Origin: Favolaschia claudopus
Lineage: Eukaryota; Basidiomycota; Agaricomycetes; Agaricales; Mycenaceae
Assembly: GCA_037176885.1 (NCBI GenBank)
Contig: JAWWNJ010000120.1
Span: forward strand, 620,001 to 684,000
DNA length: 64,000 bases
Direction of reading: 5' to 3'
The notes below the pieces were generated by a model. The model searched no databases. It was given only the letters and a program-made list of their open reading frames with translations, and was not told the DNA's origin. Each line of letters starts with the position of its first letter. The first letter of the stretch is position 1. This document shows, one piece after another, positions 21,929 to 34,500 of the stretch. The translations under genes were made by a program, and so were the position numbers.

Positions 21929-22895
21929 TCAAGAGAAAGGCGCGGAGATGGAAGGAACTTGCCGTTCGGATGAAGGATCAGCCGATGCAGGAAGCACAGC
22001 GGCAGATGGTAAGAGTATGAGCCTATTGCCTGCTAAAGATTGACAAGTCAAGTCGTTGGGGAATGGGCTGCCCTCCTTCGTGAAGGATAGCCTGGAATCC
22101 TCGAAAAACGAAGACACAGTTGCCGCTACCGCAGCTACAATGTACCTTGGCGGTGCTGACACAACAGTCAGCACGTTAGCCACGTTTATACTTGCAATGA
22201 TGGCAAATCCTGCTGCCCAGTGCCATGCACAAGCAGAAGTTGATTCCGTGACCGCAGGGGGGCACGTACCAGGTTTTGATGACCTTGACGCAATGCCCTA
22301 CGTTACGGCTCTTGTATGGGAAGTCTTCCGGTGGAAAAACGTTGGCCCAATTGGTGTGTGTTGTGCGGAATGACAGCTCAATTCACCGTTATTCCTTAGC
22401 CGTCCCGCACTTCATTGAGGTCGAAGACGAATATATGGGATTTAGGATTCCGGCTCAGTCAATCATTCTTGGGAACGCATGGTAAGGCCGTCTTCATGCG
22501 TCGTATTGGGCTGACCCTGAAGCAGGGCAATTCTTCATAACGAGGTTCCTTCCTTATTTGTTATTTACCTGCTGCTTCTTTGACGTTTGATTCCAGTCAG
22601 TGTATCCTAACCCGGATAACTTCGAGCCGGAGCGCTTTCTTGCGAATTTGGAGAACACTCCATTCCCAGAGGTTGCGTTTGGGTTTGGAAGGCGGTGAGT
22701 CCCCGAGACAACAAGCTGCATACACCTGTTGAAGGAACCCACAGGCTATGTCCTGGACGCCATATGGCTTTTTCAGCGATATGGATCGCAGTTGTCCGTA
22801 TCCTTGCAGCATTCAATATTAAGAAACCCTTGAACAAGGAAACTGGCGAAGAGATCGATCCATCTTACGAATATGTTTCAGGTTTTATCAAGTAA
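21929..22895 (+). pseudogene. Cytochrome P450, C-terminal half, decayed
   Basis: Five exon-like pieces (about 21929-22008, 22053-22353, 22400-22481, 22597-22694 and 22745-22895) keep GT-AG borders. They encode, in order, the pre-I region (PSFVKDSLES), I-helix oxygen-binding motif (LGGADTT), K-helix ExxR (EVFR), the PERF-type region (NPDNFEPERF) and the heme loop FGFGRRLCPGR split by an intron. The chain resembles basidiomycete CYP monooxygenases (ER-anchored heme oxidases). The whole N-terminal half with the membrane anchor is missing. The third-to-fourth exon join is out of frame and lacks about ten expected residues, so I call it a pseudogene. Confidence 0.85.
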
Positions 22896-25839
22896 GAGAA
22901 TTCATGACACGTGGGTATCTCATGCTCATGAGATACAGCTCCCCGGTCCCATTCAAGGCCTGCTTTGAGCAGCGTATAGCGGTGGCCGGCATCTCGAGCA
23001 AATGATGCTGCTTGCAATCGAAAATTCTTCGCTGACATATGATCTTGAATCTTGATTCCTTCATTTGATTTGACCCAACGGCATGGCAAATCCCCCCAAT
23101 TTCTTTCATTCTCGTAGTATGCTTGCATTTAATCGTACAGTTGTGGACACACGAAACTGACAAGAAAAAAATTTCCATTAAAGTCAAGTCGTAAAGTACA
23201 CCAATCGAGAGATCTCATCGATATCGAGAGCTTTCGATCCATATATAAAACAGTATCTTGCCTACATGATCAATGGGAAACACCCCACTGACGAGGCGGA
23301 AAGTCAAATTTTGGTTAGCCATAAGCCACCTGGTGGCTTTTGCGCAACCAGGGTATTCACAAGAACGAAGACCAAGTGCACAGTTCTGAGTGCGATCGAG
23401 TCAAAACAAAGCCGAAATTCTCAATTTATCCGAGCTGTTTATCCGGGTATGGGACACAACGCACTGGATTGAATCTGTCAGCGGGGGCCTCGAAGAACAT
23501 CGGCGCTCAAGAGGTGAGCGATCTCCTTATCATGGACCCGTTCCCACGGTACCTGGGTCTCAATATGCTAGATTGTTTTGAGCGCACCGGTATTACCAGC
23601 GCTTGAGGTACAACAGTTACTTGTCCAGATGCGAGATAGGTGCGAGTCTTTGTTCCATCCTCAACACCTCTACTCTCTCCCAGTCTTGTTCTCTTGCCGC
23701 AAAAATCGGAATTGAGTCATAACCGCTGACACCTCTACTCGAGTATCTTGTAGTTATGACCTCAAACCCTCATGCCCCACAAAATTTAACCACTCCTTCT
23801 CTAAATGGGCTTAGTTTTTCGAACTGAAATTTGATTTTCACCGTTTGCCAAAATGCTCTAATGAGCCAATAAATTTATTCACTTCAGGCCAACACAGTCT
23901 GGCTTAATCGTGGGAACATATTGCCGTATATAGTACTTACGTAAATGCCGGTGCCCCCTTGGTTGTAGTTACAACCGGGGGAAGTCGGCCGTCTTGTTAG
24001 TCTCGTCCCAGTGTTGAGTGGCTTGTTATAACTCAGATCCCAGATCTGGCTTCGATTTCTGGAATTCTGGAGCTTATTCGCGCTTCCTCGGCTCCCGACT
24101 CGCGCGCCCGAGAAGCAGTCGGAATGGGCGGGAGTAGACCGAATGTTTTCTGTCGTTGTTTTTGAGGTGAAGTCAAGTCGCTCCGGGCCGGATACAATCG
24201 TATGATGTTTTGCTACAAAGTAGAGGAGCTTACAGTAACAGTATTTGCATCATAGGTTCCAAGCCGAACATAATAAGTCACACTGGCAAACAATATGTTT
24301 TTTGAGCCCAGGGGCCGCGAAATAATTTCCGTGATCAACCATTGCCCTCAAGCCCATTTTATCTTGTTCACCCGAATTTTTGAAATTGCGGCCTTGGATA
24401 CAGGGAGTCTCGTTTTGGTCCTGTTCGCTTCCGCCATGTACATTGGGGGGGATGGACTGGGAGGGATTAGGTATGTAACTGTATCTCCATCTGCAAAGGA
24501 ACATTTTCTGTTGAACTTACAGTACCTTAGCGTATACAGATGCTGGGATCTTCTACGTCCTTAAGCAGATTCTAACAAATTCTATCGTAGCGAACACAAA
24601 CGCCTTGTAAACACCGGTTGTGCAAGCTCTCCTGTGGATCGTCTCTGTGAGTACTATCGGATCTGCATGGTATATAATTGATACAATGCATAGATAAATT
24701 AATCAATTGCTCTTGAATCTAACTTACCTGCGGTCGAGGAAACGCGTCATGCAGATTGCGTGCAGAAAAGAAAAGCGATCAGCGACGGGACGCGTGATCG
24801 CGAATTGACTCATCCGATGAGCCCGAACAAGTCCGACCAGCTCCGGCAAGCCCAGTCGTCCACCGTCGCCGGCGCTACGGTTTGCGAACGCTACTCGCAT
24901 CCCACTTAACCTTTTGCGAGATCTTCGGAGTTATAACAGCTCACTACAGACTCGTCTCGTCCAGCCACAGCACCCGCACCGCTCGCTGCGTTCGCGCCCT
25001 AAAATAGAAATGTTGAGATGTCGAAATGTCAGCGGCAGAATGATGGTGAAATTTGATCGCGGGTGACTCTAGGGGTGGTGCGCTGTGATCTATTGACAAA
25101 TCGATCGACGATCGATTATGTAAACGTGATGTTCCCACACCCCACATACATTTACTGTCCTTTTTGAGTCTACAGACATGTGTTGAGGGGTGCGGTCCGA
25201 TATCCGGCAAAGGTCCGATCCAACCCGCGGAAATCACGCGCTGATTGAATGGGTTGTAACTTATCGTATGCAACACCATCAACTTCGCGTTAGGTTTATT
25301 GTAGGTCCTGGCCACAATGATATCTGAGACATAGTATTGTGGGTCCAACAACAACAGTTTGTACCTTCGCAGCGCGGAGCGAGAAGGTGACTGGACGGCT
25401 CAGTAGCTACGTAGCTGTGTGGAAGGCGCATCTTCTTGTGCCCTCCGGGTTGCTGATTTTGCCAGTACAACAGGGGAACGCTCGGAGCCTCCAAATGCCG
25501 GTTTTGGATTTCGTGTCGGTAAAGCCATGTTGGTGCTCCAGAACTCCTGATTTGGATGCAGACAACGAGAACGATGATGGTATGTACGAAGTGATATGCT
25601 CCATAACGGTGGGGGACACGAGTACCACGGTCAGCTTCGACAACGATCATAGCGCTAGCTTGCACACGTTAGTTCTTTGAACCTTTGTCTTCTTTGGGTT
25701 GAGCTATGTCCAGGGCCAAGAAAGGAAAAGTGAGGCATGAACAGGCACAACCGCAGGAGTAAGTATTAGTATATGTCGTCTTGTATGGCAATCCTGACGT
25801 TTGTTGCCAGAATAGCTGAAATGAAGCGCGCGCTGCGAT
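22896..25839. other. Intergenic, no supported gene
   Basis: I find no domain in the frames here. One plus-strand frame (24295-24564) has a hydrophobic segment (LDTGSLVLVLFASAMY) that could be a membrane helix of a gene remnant. The frames at 25279-25680 lie on both strands over the same DNA and cannot both be real. Confidence 0.4.
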
Positions 25840-26291
25840 AATTAAACACACGGGGAAAAATAAAATTTCCCCCACGCTGAACTTGTAGAGGAATTTTTTA
25901 AATTCATTCTGTACTGTAATTGTATCGGAAACTTTAGGATTCGGTCGAACGGAATCTATGAAGGAAATTTTGAGTTTACGGATCAAATTCAGGAACACTG
26001 AGATTGACGCCAAAAGTTTCAGGCTCAGTTGACCTGAAAGTGTGACAGATATTTTGAGCTTCAGGATTCATTTCGGGAAGTATGAGACTCGAAAATTCAG
26101 TGATGCGGAAATCGAGCTTGAATCTGTTAATTTCAGCATGAATCTCAGCAGCACCGAAACAATAAGATTCAGTATCAGTTTCAGCTCGCACTGAACCTGA
26201 CGCCGAAACTATCCGTTTCAGCGTCGCGGAAATTGTGCTGCAGCCTGTCTGCAGCCCGTCTGCAGCCTGACTGCAGCCAGTCAGCAGACAC
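25840..26291 (-). repeat. Degenerate GTTTCAG-rich dispersed repeat, copy 1
   Basis: It shares GGGGAAAAATAAAATTTC, CCACGCTGAACTTG and scattered TTTCAG/CTGAAA motifs with 47067-47720, in the opposite orientation. It ends in an 11-bp tandem built on GCAGCCTGTCT (26233-26285). There are no terminal repeats or coding capacity. It is probably an ageing dispersed element. Confidence 0.6.
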
Positions 26292-26737
26292 TTCGGGAGG
26301 TCCTCAATTTTTTATTTGGTTAGAAATGGTAAAAGCAAATTATATTAGATGCACGTATTCTATGAGTAGCTAACCCAACAACGAACTCGGGAGAGTGGCT
26401 TGTAGTATTAAATAGCAATGTTCGCTGGCTTATACTTAGTAGTATCAGTAGCAATGTTCACAGGCGACAGAATACCCCTCGCCACTCAAGCAACCTGTGA
26501 GGTTGATTCAGTCCGAACAGACCCTTAAAAGCTTAAGCGTACGCTCATCGAGTGCGGCCGCTCCTCGCCTCCTTCAACATGGCCGACTGTGCTATAGAAG
26601 GTGATTAGATAATCAGTGTCAAGTCGGTGTATCAAATCGGCGGGTACTTACCGCTTGACCACCTCTTTTGTCCTGGCTCGTCAAGTAATCTCGACTTTAC
26701 GCTACTAAGATGTCGCTACAAACAAGAAATTGCACGA

Positions 26738-27315
26738 TTAGAAAGGAATTCTGCAATTCTCAGTGAGTACTAGCTCCTCAGCCGTCATCACAAACCAACA
26801 GACTGACCTCTGCGAACCGACTTCTCCCATAGCTCCCAGCCAATATTGTACCAAAGCCTCTAGCCCTACGAAGCCGCCTGCCACCTGAAGACTGTAGTAC
26901 TCGCGATGACGCGTGCGGCATCCGAAACATCGATATCGCTTGATTCTTGCGCCGATTTGGAGAAGCGACAGGTGCACCAATCGCTCTTCAAGACGGGAAC
27001 TGGAGGTTAGCGGCCATGACACAATGGAAGCAGGAGAATCTGACCCAGGAGCATTCTTCGTGTTGTTGTGTACGCACAACACCAATAAAACTTGTATCCT
27101 TTCGTGCAAGACTTGTATTCTTTGAATCGTCGCCTCAAGTTGCTCGTGTGGCCGACCTTGATTTCAAAACAAGTCGAAAGGTCGTCTGTCGCGATCTGCC
27201 CATGCAGGAACTGAGAAATCACGCCATTTGAGAGTCGTGCATGTATGTAAACGAATCCATCCCCGTCGAGGAGGTAAGGATTCGGGCCAGCAAGCATCAT
27301 CGAAGCTTGCATCAT
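26738..27315 (-). CDS. T5orf172 / MUG113-type domain protein (partial model)
   Basis: The first segment (27083-27315) has GFVYIHARLSNG, then FEIKVGHTSNLRRRFKEYKSC. The second (26738-26999) has LEERLVHLSLLQIGARI, a CX2C...HREYYSL block and VQYWLGAMGEV. This order, a GIY-YIG-like YIY start, KVGxT and RR, then the ERLVHL helix and a C/H-rich HRE segment, is that of the T5orf172 (DUF1766, GIY-YIG-like) domain common in agaricomycetes. A donor after TTTTATTG and an acceptor CCTCCAG remove 27000-27082 and join the frames. The true start lies upstream and is unresolved. The Ser-rich ORF at 27604-28823 on the same strand could be its N-terminal part. Confidence 0.65.
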
Positions 27316-27603
27316 AAGATTTCGACTGTAGTGGCTGGAAACAGCATTTATAGCGGAGGCGTGCTGGGCAAGTCAAGACAAACATTTTGGCCAAATTCAA
27401 ATTTACAGGAGCGTTCTGAGCTGTCCCGTGGCTGGCGGCGGATGGACGAGGCCGGGGTGCGTGAACCATCGGGTTGAACGCGGCGTGGTGACCAGGTCAA
27501 GAAAGTGGCGGGACAGGGTAGTGAAGTCGAGAAACGAGGTGACGAGAGACTTTCGCGACAAACAAATTTGGATCGGGAAGTCACGACACCGGAGGTCGGG
27601 CCT

Positions 27604-28823
27604 TCATCGACCATGTCGAAGCTGCCTACTCAGGTCCCTCGTCACCGCATTCCCCGACAGCAGCACCGGAGCATCATTGACGACCAGCGAGGACGGCGTA
27701 GAATGATGGTGCGACTGCGACCTCGACGTAGACAAAGACGAAGACACCTCTGCAGGCGCACTCGCGATACGCAAGTGAACACTCGGCCGCACAGACGACG
27801 ACGACGCTGACAGCCCAGGCAGATACGGTCGTGGCGCCATCGCACCAGGAAGATCAGGAAGCCTCTTCTCCTCGATCTCCTCACTCGTGCTCATATCCGC
27901 GCTACTCCGCCTATCGATCGACCCCTCCCGCGACGAAGAACTCTCGCTGCAGTCACGCTCGTCCCCAGGCGGATGGAGTAGCCTGCGGCTGCATTTCGCC
28001 ATCGCCACGCCGACAGGGACATTCCCACTCAGCTCGCGTTCCCGTTCAGTTTCCTTCGCAGCCAACTCTCGTTCCTTCAGCGCAGCCACCTCCCTTTCCC
28101 TCGCCTCCCGCTCCTTCCTACCGCCCCGAGTGTAACGAACACCGTCTGCGACGGCGTCCGCATCGCATCCCCACTCTCCGCGGATGACCCCCTCTCTCTC
28201 ATTGCGCTAGGCAACATCGGCGTCCCAGGGCTCAGCCTCTTTACATTACCGCCACTGCCATGCTTACCGACAGACAGAAGATGCACAGTCACATCACTCG
28301 CGCTCGCCGCCGGACTCCCCCGCGGACTCGCACTCGGCGTCCTCCTCGGCGTCGGGGTCCCCCCTCTCGACCCCGACCCCAAAGCACTCGGTAGCGGAAA
28401 CAGCTCCGCATCGTCATCGTCTGCGTACCCCCTCACCGGCAGACTCACACTCCTCTTCTTCCCCTTGGCGCTCGCGGGCGGTGCGAGGGTGGGTGAAGGT
28501 GGGAACGCAAACGGCGTGGCTATAGGCGGGGCGGAGGCCGGCGGCCGGTCTTCGTCCTCGGAAGCATCCAGATCGACGACCCCGCCACCCCGCACGAGCC
28601 TCGACCCCACCCCCAGATCCGCACTCCGCCGCCGGCGCACCTCTTTGTCCACCTCGTCCACGGCAATCCCAAGCGAAAGTAGTGGGCTCGCGCGCCCGGT
28701 CTCTGCGACGCTACCAGGCACTAAGAGCTCGTCGCCCGCGATTGTATTACTCGCCGCCGAAATCTGGCTGTACGCCGATCCACACGCCTCCGATGACCAG
28801 CAAATATTGACGGAGCGGCGCAT
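27604..28823 (-). CDS. Ser/Pro-rich hypothetical protein (two overlapping frames)
   Basis: Two long minus-strand frames (28077-28823 and 27604-28089 with an upstream open extension) form a low-complexity Ser/Pro/Arg-rich chain. Features include SLGIAVDEVDKEVRRRRSAD, TPTPRRTPSASPRGSP and then a charged, probably coiled-coil segment (KEREAREREVAALKE). Joining them needs an intron or a frameshift at about 28090-28160; I could not find the splice pair. I do not recognise the family. The GC-rich third positions and length suggest real coding sequence. It may belong to the same gene as the T5orf172 domain downstream. Confidence 0.45.
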
Positions 28824-30246
28824 GAGAGGCGCGGAGAGTCGATACGGCGACAGATTTGGCGCCGTAGGTAAACATGAGCGCTTTATTCACATTCTATTGT
28901 GCGGGCTGTACTGCTGCTTTGACTTGGTTGGTGTATGTCCGTCGTTACTTGGCGTCTTCTGACACCGGCTAATCTTATTCAGGCTCTCAGGCCCACTGGT
29001 CGCCATTTTCGAATCTGCTTGCAGCAGCAAGGCAAGTGCTGGTGATTGCCTTCTGAATCCTTTTCGATATCTTCTCGTACGACCCGGCCCTTCCGGCCCA
29101 CGGGAGCATCGCCTCTGTAACGATAGCTCCACGACGACCGTCTTCGCATATCCGAGACCCATTCAAGGCCCGACATGCAGCATACCCACCACCGCCTCAT
29201 TCGCCTTGCTGGTTTCGGTGTGTCGATGACTCCTTCTCGTATGTCCAGGCTGACGCGACGTTCCATTCCTTCTCATCAGCACGAATACCTCTCTTCGAGT
29301 CCGGCGGCAACTAGCTGCAGCCTCCTCGACCACGATCCGACGATAGACCACACGTACTGCATCCCCAACACCACCTACACACGGTGAGCGAGAAACCAAC
29401 CACACGGTGGGTTGTTACGCACCTTTCTCAACCCACCTCTGACCATCCTGCTTCCCGCCCCCTCCGACGCCTGGACGTGAAGTGACGTGCATCAGTATCC
29501 CATCGAAAACGGTGCGTATCGTCTGCGCTGACCTCCTCACCTCGTAACGCAATCCAATGTGCTGCATCCCCGACGTCGTCTGCAGCGGAGTCAGGACAGA
29601 TTCAAATAGTATGTCGTCGATACGCACCTTCCCTCGTTCACGGCTGACTCGTCCGCCCCTCCTCAGCATCCCCGTTGCCACCCCTCGCCTTCCACCGAGC
29701 TCAGCGCCCTTCGTTTCCACTGCATGAAGGACCTACAAATATAAGTCAGTGCAAGATCTCGGAGGACGTCCCGGTGGTGCTGCGAAAATGTGTCCGCTGT
29801 TACGACCGGCGCCGACGCAGAAGTTGCAGAATGCGACGATACAGCGACTTGTACGCGTAGGTAAGCATCTGCAGATACGGATACATACTTGATCCACATA
29901 CGAAAAGGTCCCCGTCCTCACAGAATCCTCCATCCAAAGGTAACCTCAGACGTCAACTCCTCATCAGCCGCATCATGCAATCTTCACACCTGTGCCGAGA
30001 GGGTTGTGCCAGAGGTCGTCGACCCATAGCAGACGTAGGACGGGGGTATTGAGACGAAGACTATTCTGTTCGTAGTATTAGAAGCGTCATTATGGATGGA
30101 ATACTTGAAGAGTGCATATCGGTTTCCTGATTCTGCGATGGCTTCCGTCCTGAGCGTTTGGAAGGAGGGGGTAATGAATCTATATTTGACATTGGTCTAT
30201 ACATGGGTAATAGGTAGCAGATCCATTCCTAGTCCTGTCCGTATAT
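28824..30246. other. Possible exons, unresolved
   Basis: Several short minus-strand frames (for example 29415-29720 with FESVLTPLQTTSGMQHIGLRYEV and 29663-29899 with HHRDVLRDLALTYICRSFMQWKR) look coding-like. They are separated by GT-AG-compatible gaps, so a multi-exon minus-strand gene may be here. I cannot name it or fix its exons. Confidence 0.3.
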
Positions 30247-33200
30247 TCAGTCAAGCACAGAACGGAAAAAGGGAACAAGACACACCCTCGATAGATTCAA
30301 GATAACTGCGCGGTCATCTGAAAACTCAAATCGCGCACAGTGAGAGATAACCGAGGAGGGATGCACGACCTCCAACGGCCCGGGCACCATTTCGGACGAA
30401 TAAGTTTGGGCGTGGAAATGAGTGAAACGTTTGAAAGGGTCGAATTTGTTCTGGGGTAGGGGCGCCTGCCTGCGGATGCAGAAAAACACTTCATTGTTGA
30501 TAATGCTGATCTTTTCAATGCTGCCTGCTGTCGATGTAGACGACGATGGTGGATAATAGATGACAAGACTATTTCCTAGGTGGGTGGAAGCCCGAGAATA
30601 ATTACGGCCCTTGTAGGTGAAGTGTGCGGTTTCACGGTCCCGCCCCGGCTTGAATGCCTCCTCCTCTCGGAAGTTTCGGCGAGTGAAGGCTTTGTCGAAT
30701 AGGCGCTTGAATTCCAGAAAGACCCGCGGACAGTCAGACCGGCCGATCCATCGTCTGATGTTGGCGCCGCGCATCCATGATTTGAGTATCGTAGCCTCCA
30801 ATTCCCCTGCATACGGATCAGAATCTAGTTTTAGACATAAAAAAAGGACCATACCTCCCGGATGATCATTCGTATTAATTTTCTGAAGCATCCCAATCAA
30901 CCGCTCGAACGGAAAGCTCCACCAAGACATCACAGGCCCAAAAAGAAGCAGAAAATCATAGAGATGAAATGCAATGTGCGCATTGGGCCGCTTATCGTCA
31001 AATTTGGTATGAGGATGTAGTGAATGCAGATTGTCGACCCACTGCTTCATGAAGGCGCGGAAGATGGATGCTCGCTGTTGGTTTGTTGTATTGCGACAAA
31101 CGAGGTCGGCGGCTTGGAACATGGCCATGCTGTGAACCAGCAAGCTCTCAAAGTGCGCAGCGTACGCGTCGGAACGATTATCTCCCCATAACAGGATCAA
31201 CGCGATTGGAATGTAGATGGTAGCGAGAATGCGCCATTCGTCGGCTTTGATGGTACCTGCGTTGCTGTCCCCATATTTTTTGGGCACGGAGTTGACCCAC
31301 GCGGGAGTAGTTGTTTTGGCGATGACTTTTTGTATGAATTCGATATCCTCCGAAGTGATTGTTTTGGGCCGATATACGAAGAAAGGTGAGACTGGTGGTT
31401 GTGCGAGTCGCTAAAGAATAATCAGCCTCATGAAATCATGGGTAGGATATGCGAGGACATACCCATGTATACAATAAATCCGCTAGATCTTCTTTTGTAT
31501 GGTCCTCCGTCAGAGGTAAACCCAGTGAAAAGCAAACAAACTGGATGGGGGGTTTGTTCCTTTTCATGACTTTTGTCACCCAGTCCGCCTTGTTCTGGGC
31601 AATAGCGGTCTCACCGCTTATGGGCATGGCCAAAAAGGCGCGTAACAAGGTGATCTGCCGTAACTCTTTTTCTGTCTTAATACGAAACTCTTTAGGAACC
31701 TTCTCAGCAATGTAGGGGGCCCATTCATAGTTGAAGGCAGGAGCCGGTCTAGGAGCATTGTCGGCCACTTTCACGTCGATTTCGAGTACACGACGGCAGT
31801 GGTAATGAACTAGACCTTCGAGGATGCAATGCATTGCATCGATGACCAGCATCCGTGAAGGATTCCAATATGGCAACCTCCACATCTCAGACCAACGCAC
31901 GCCATGCTTTGCAAAGATGGCATTCCGCTCCTTCAAAGTCTTTGCATCGCGCCAGGCCTCTGCGGCTTTCCGGAGTACTTCCACGTCTCGTGGCTTCCAG
32001 TCGCAGTGATGAAAATCCGTTCTGTACATGGTCGGGATACCATAACAAGAGCACACGGTGCAGAAGAAATGAGAATTATGGCTTGCTGCCCCCGCCAACT
32101 TACGGCCAGTCGGCAGGTCATTGACAGCGAGAATGAAAGCGACATCCGCGTCTCGACCATGCGACGGCGAAGTTCCGGTAGACGACAAATGGATGCCTCG
32201 CTCCCACGCAACAAGCGCATCGTCAATGATGACACCCAGATATCCATTCATTTGCTCTACCGATGGCTCCTTCGGCCCCGCAATCAAGCATACATAGGTG
32301 TATTCCGGCTTATGTTGCAATTCGAGCGGCAAAGCAAGGTTGACGGCCGAAAGAATCCCTACCGAGTCGTGGTTCCCGCGTTTCCGAAGCCCGTTTGGGT
32401 TGAAGAAATCGAGAAAGATAGCATACGCCAAGCGTAACCTCTGCCCTCGGTCAACAAATAACTTTCCGGGAACCCGGCCCTCAAAGTGTTTCAGAAAGGT
32501 AGCTTGGAAAACATTGGTCGTATCAATCGAGCCACTGTTCAACGCGGCCAAAGCATCATCACAAGCCTTATCACAGATGCGCTCTATCTCGGGATCAGAC
32601 ATGACCTGAGCGATGTGATCAATGAAGCTTGGACAGAGAAACGGCTTGATAGGCCGTAGACGCCCATCGCGCTCAACGAGCAACTCGACGGCGCATATCC
32701 TGATTCCAGAACCATCAAGCACAGGATTGACGCAGGTTGCTGGATACGTTGACACGATAGCGTTGGGATTCTCCGGTGCATGCGCGTGGTGGCAGGACGG
32801 ACAGATGGCATACTGGATAGTCTTGCCATCGATATTGAACTTGTTCAGGGCGGTGTAGAGACTGGAGGGAAGCTGATCGAGAACATCTTGCTGTTCAGCG
32901 TCGTAGGTGTTAGGAGCAGAAGGAGCTCTCTGTGTATGCAAAGACATTGTGAGCTGGACGATTATCCTGCAACATCCTATCACTAATTCTGTTGGATCGG
33001 TGGCTAATCCGGCGATAACGTGAAGGACGATGGCAAGGAGGGTAACAACTTGTGCGATGATATCTAGGTCCTTAATAGGATTTTCTGTGATATGCGCTAT
33101 ATGATGTGAGAAATTGATATACGGATGCGAGGTAGATGCTTACTGGTATCATACACCAAGGGAGTGGTTTCTGGCGGCAACGCCGACCCTATATAATTGA

Positions 33201-34047
33201 TTCTGAGCTCCAAAGCTCGCAGTTTAGAGATAACAGCGTCTTTATCTGGGCCGGGGTTGACGTGGGCGAGAGATTTTTCGGCGGAGATAGCGACTGGGGA
33301 GGCAGCGTTGACTGTGGAACGCAGCAGAGCAACATGCTCCGCGTTTTCTGCGTCGTATGTGGAATCAACCTCGAGGGTAGCTGTGGCTGCATCCACCTGT
33401 CGTTCTATCTCTGCTAAAACATCCAGGGACCGCTGCTTCACCTTCGGCATGTACGATGAGCTAAGCGCGTCCGCGACGACGGCCATAACACTCTGGTGTG
33501 CGTCCACCATGGGCAGAGAATTGAAGGATGCGGGGTTGTGGGAAGCTTGATTATCTTGAAAGACCGCGCGAGAAGTGAAAAGCTTTGACGGCTGCTGGCG
33601 AATATCGGAACCGTCGTCCGTCAAAGCCAACGCAGTGGTGAAGTCAGCCTGTATCGCACCATTCAGTGTCGAGACCTCGAAACCTAAGATAATTTCTTAC
33701 CGTCTTGCTGAGCTTTAATTCAGCCAATCTCTTTGCCAACTCATCAGGAGTCTGAAAAACGGAGCGTTAGATGGTGGATATACTGGACTATGACCTGGAT
33801 TTTACCTCGGGGGCGGTAGTATTGTCGGATCGGTCGTCCAGCCTTAAAGCGTCGAAGCTCTGCTGTAACATACGGGCGGAGTCCTGCATAAACTGAGATT
33901 GAGTGTCTGGTAGATGGCTTTCGGGATCCTTACCTTCTCGGACTCGATGAGCTCCGCGTATTCCCGATCATGGTCGTCTCTCTTAACGCGTAGGATTTGG
34001 TGAGGATTGGGACGTAGTGCGCAAGTACATGTGTAGTGTCGAGGCAT
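30247..34047 (-). CDS. CACTA (tnp2-like) transposase, seven exons, open frame
   Basis: Exons, read right to left: 33934-34047, 33806-33883, 33701-33751, 33144-33648, 31463-33084, 30855-31410 and 30247-30806. All joins are GT-AG and in phase, giving about 1161 aa. The N-terminus has CTCALRPNPHQ, then Gln- and Leu-rich linkers. Exon 5 carries QYAICPSCHHAH, the LDFFNPNG and DLPTGRKLAG blocks, and the DAMHCILEGLVHYH motif typical of tnp2 transposases of CACTA elements (the Plavaka-type group in agaricomycetes). The C-terminus has the conserved HLYDFLLLFGPVMSWWSFPFERLIG and INTNDHPG segments. No premature stop or frameshift was found. I could not locate the element's terminal repeats. A TGTTCATCA motif lies about 55 bp upstream of the ATG. 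Confidence 0.85.
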
Positions 34048-34500
34048 TAAGGTAGCTGCAGGCAATACAGGGCGAGCTTTGTATTCGATTTTTTTTTGGC
34101 AGTGATGAACAGTGCCAAAATGTCGTTGACAGACAGATCTAGAGAGTGAGGAATGGGGAGGGAGTTGTGAGCGATATATGTTGAATGATGAGAGCAATAT
34201 GAGCGTCGATGGGAGAAGGAGTTTATGGGAAGATTTGGGGCGACAGGATAAAACGACGAGGCTTTTATCAGAGCCTTGACATTGTTCCCAATCGGTACAC
34301 AAAACGGGCGCATGGTAACACTAAATTCTTCTGTATCTGACTTTACGTGCTGTTGTCGAACTTGGAACAAGGGCACGGCGGTAATACGGTATATTCGGTG
34401 TAGTACGAGCATACCAAGAAATAGGAAGGAAGGGTACGTGGTTTAGGTCAAGATGGGGATACAAAGCGACAAAAGTTGTAGGTAACCGCGAGCGCGCCAT

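Noticed and set aside
25279..25680. Overlapping ORFs on both strands as genes
   Set aside because: Two frames of about equal length oppose each other over the same DNA with no motif in either.
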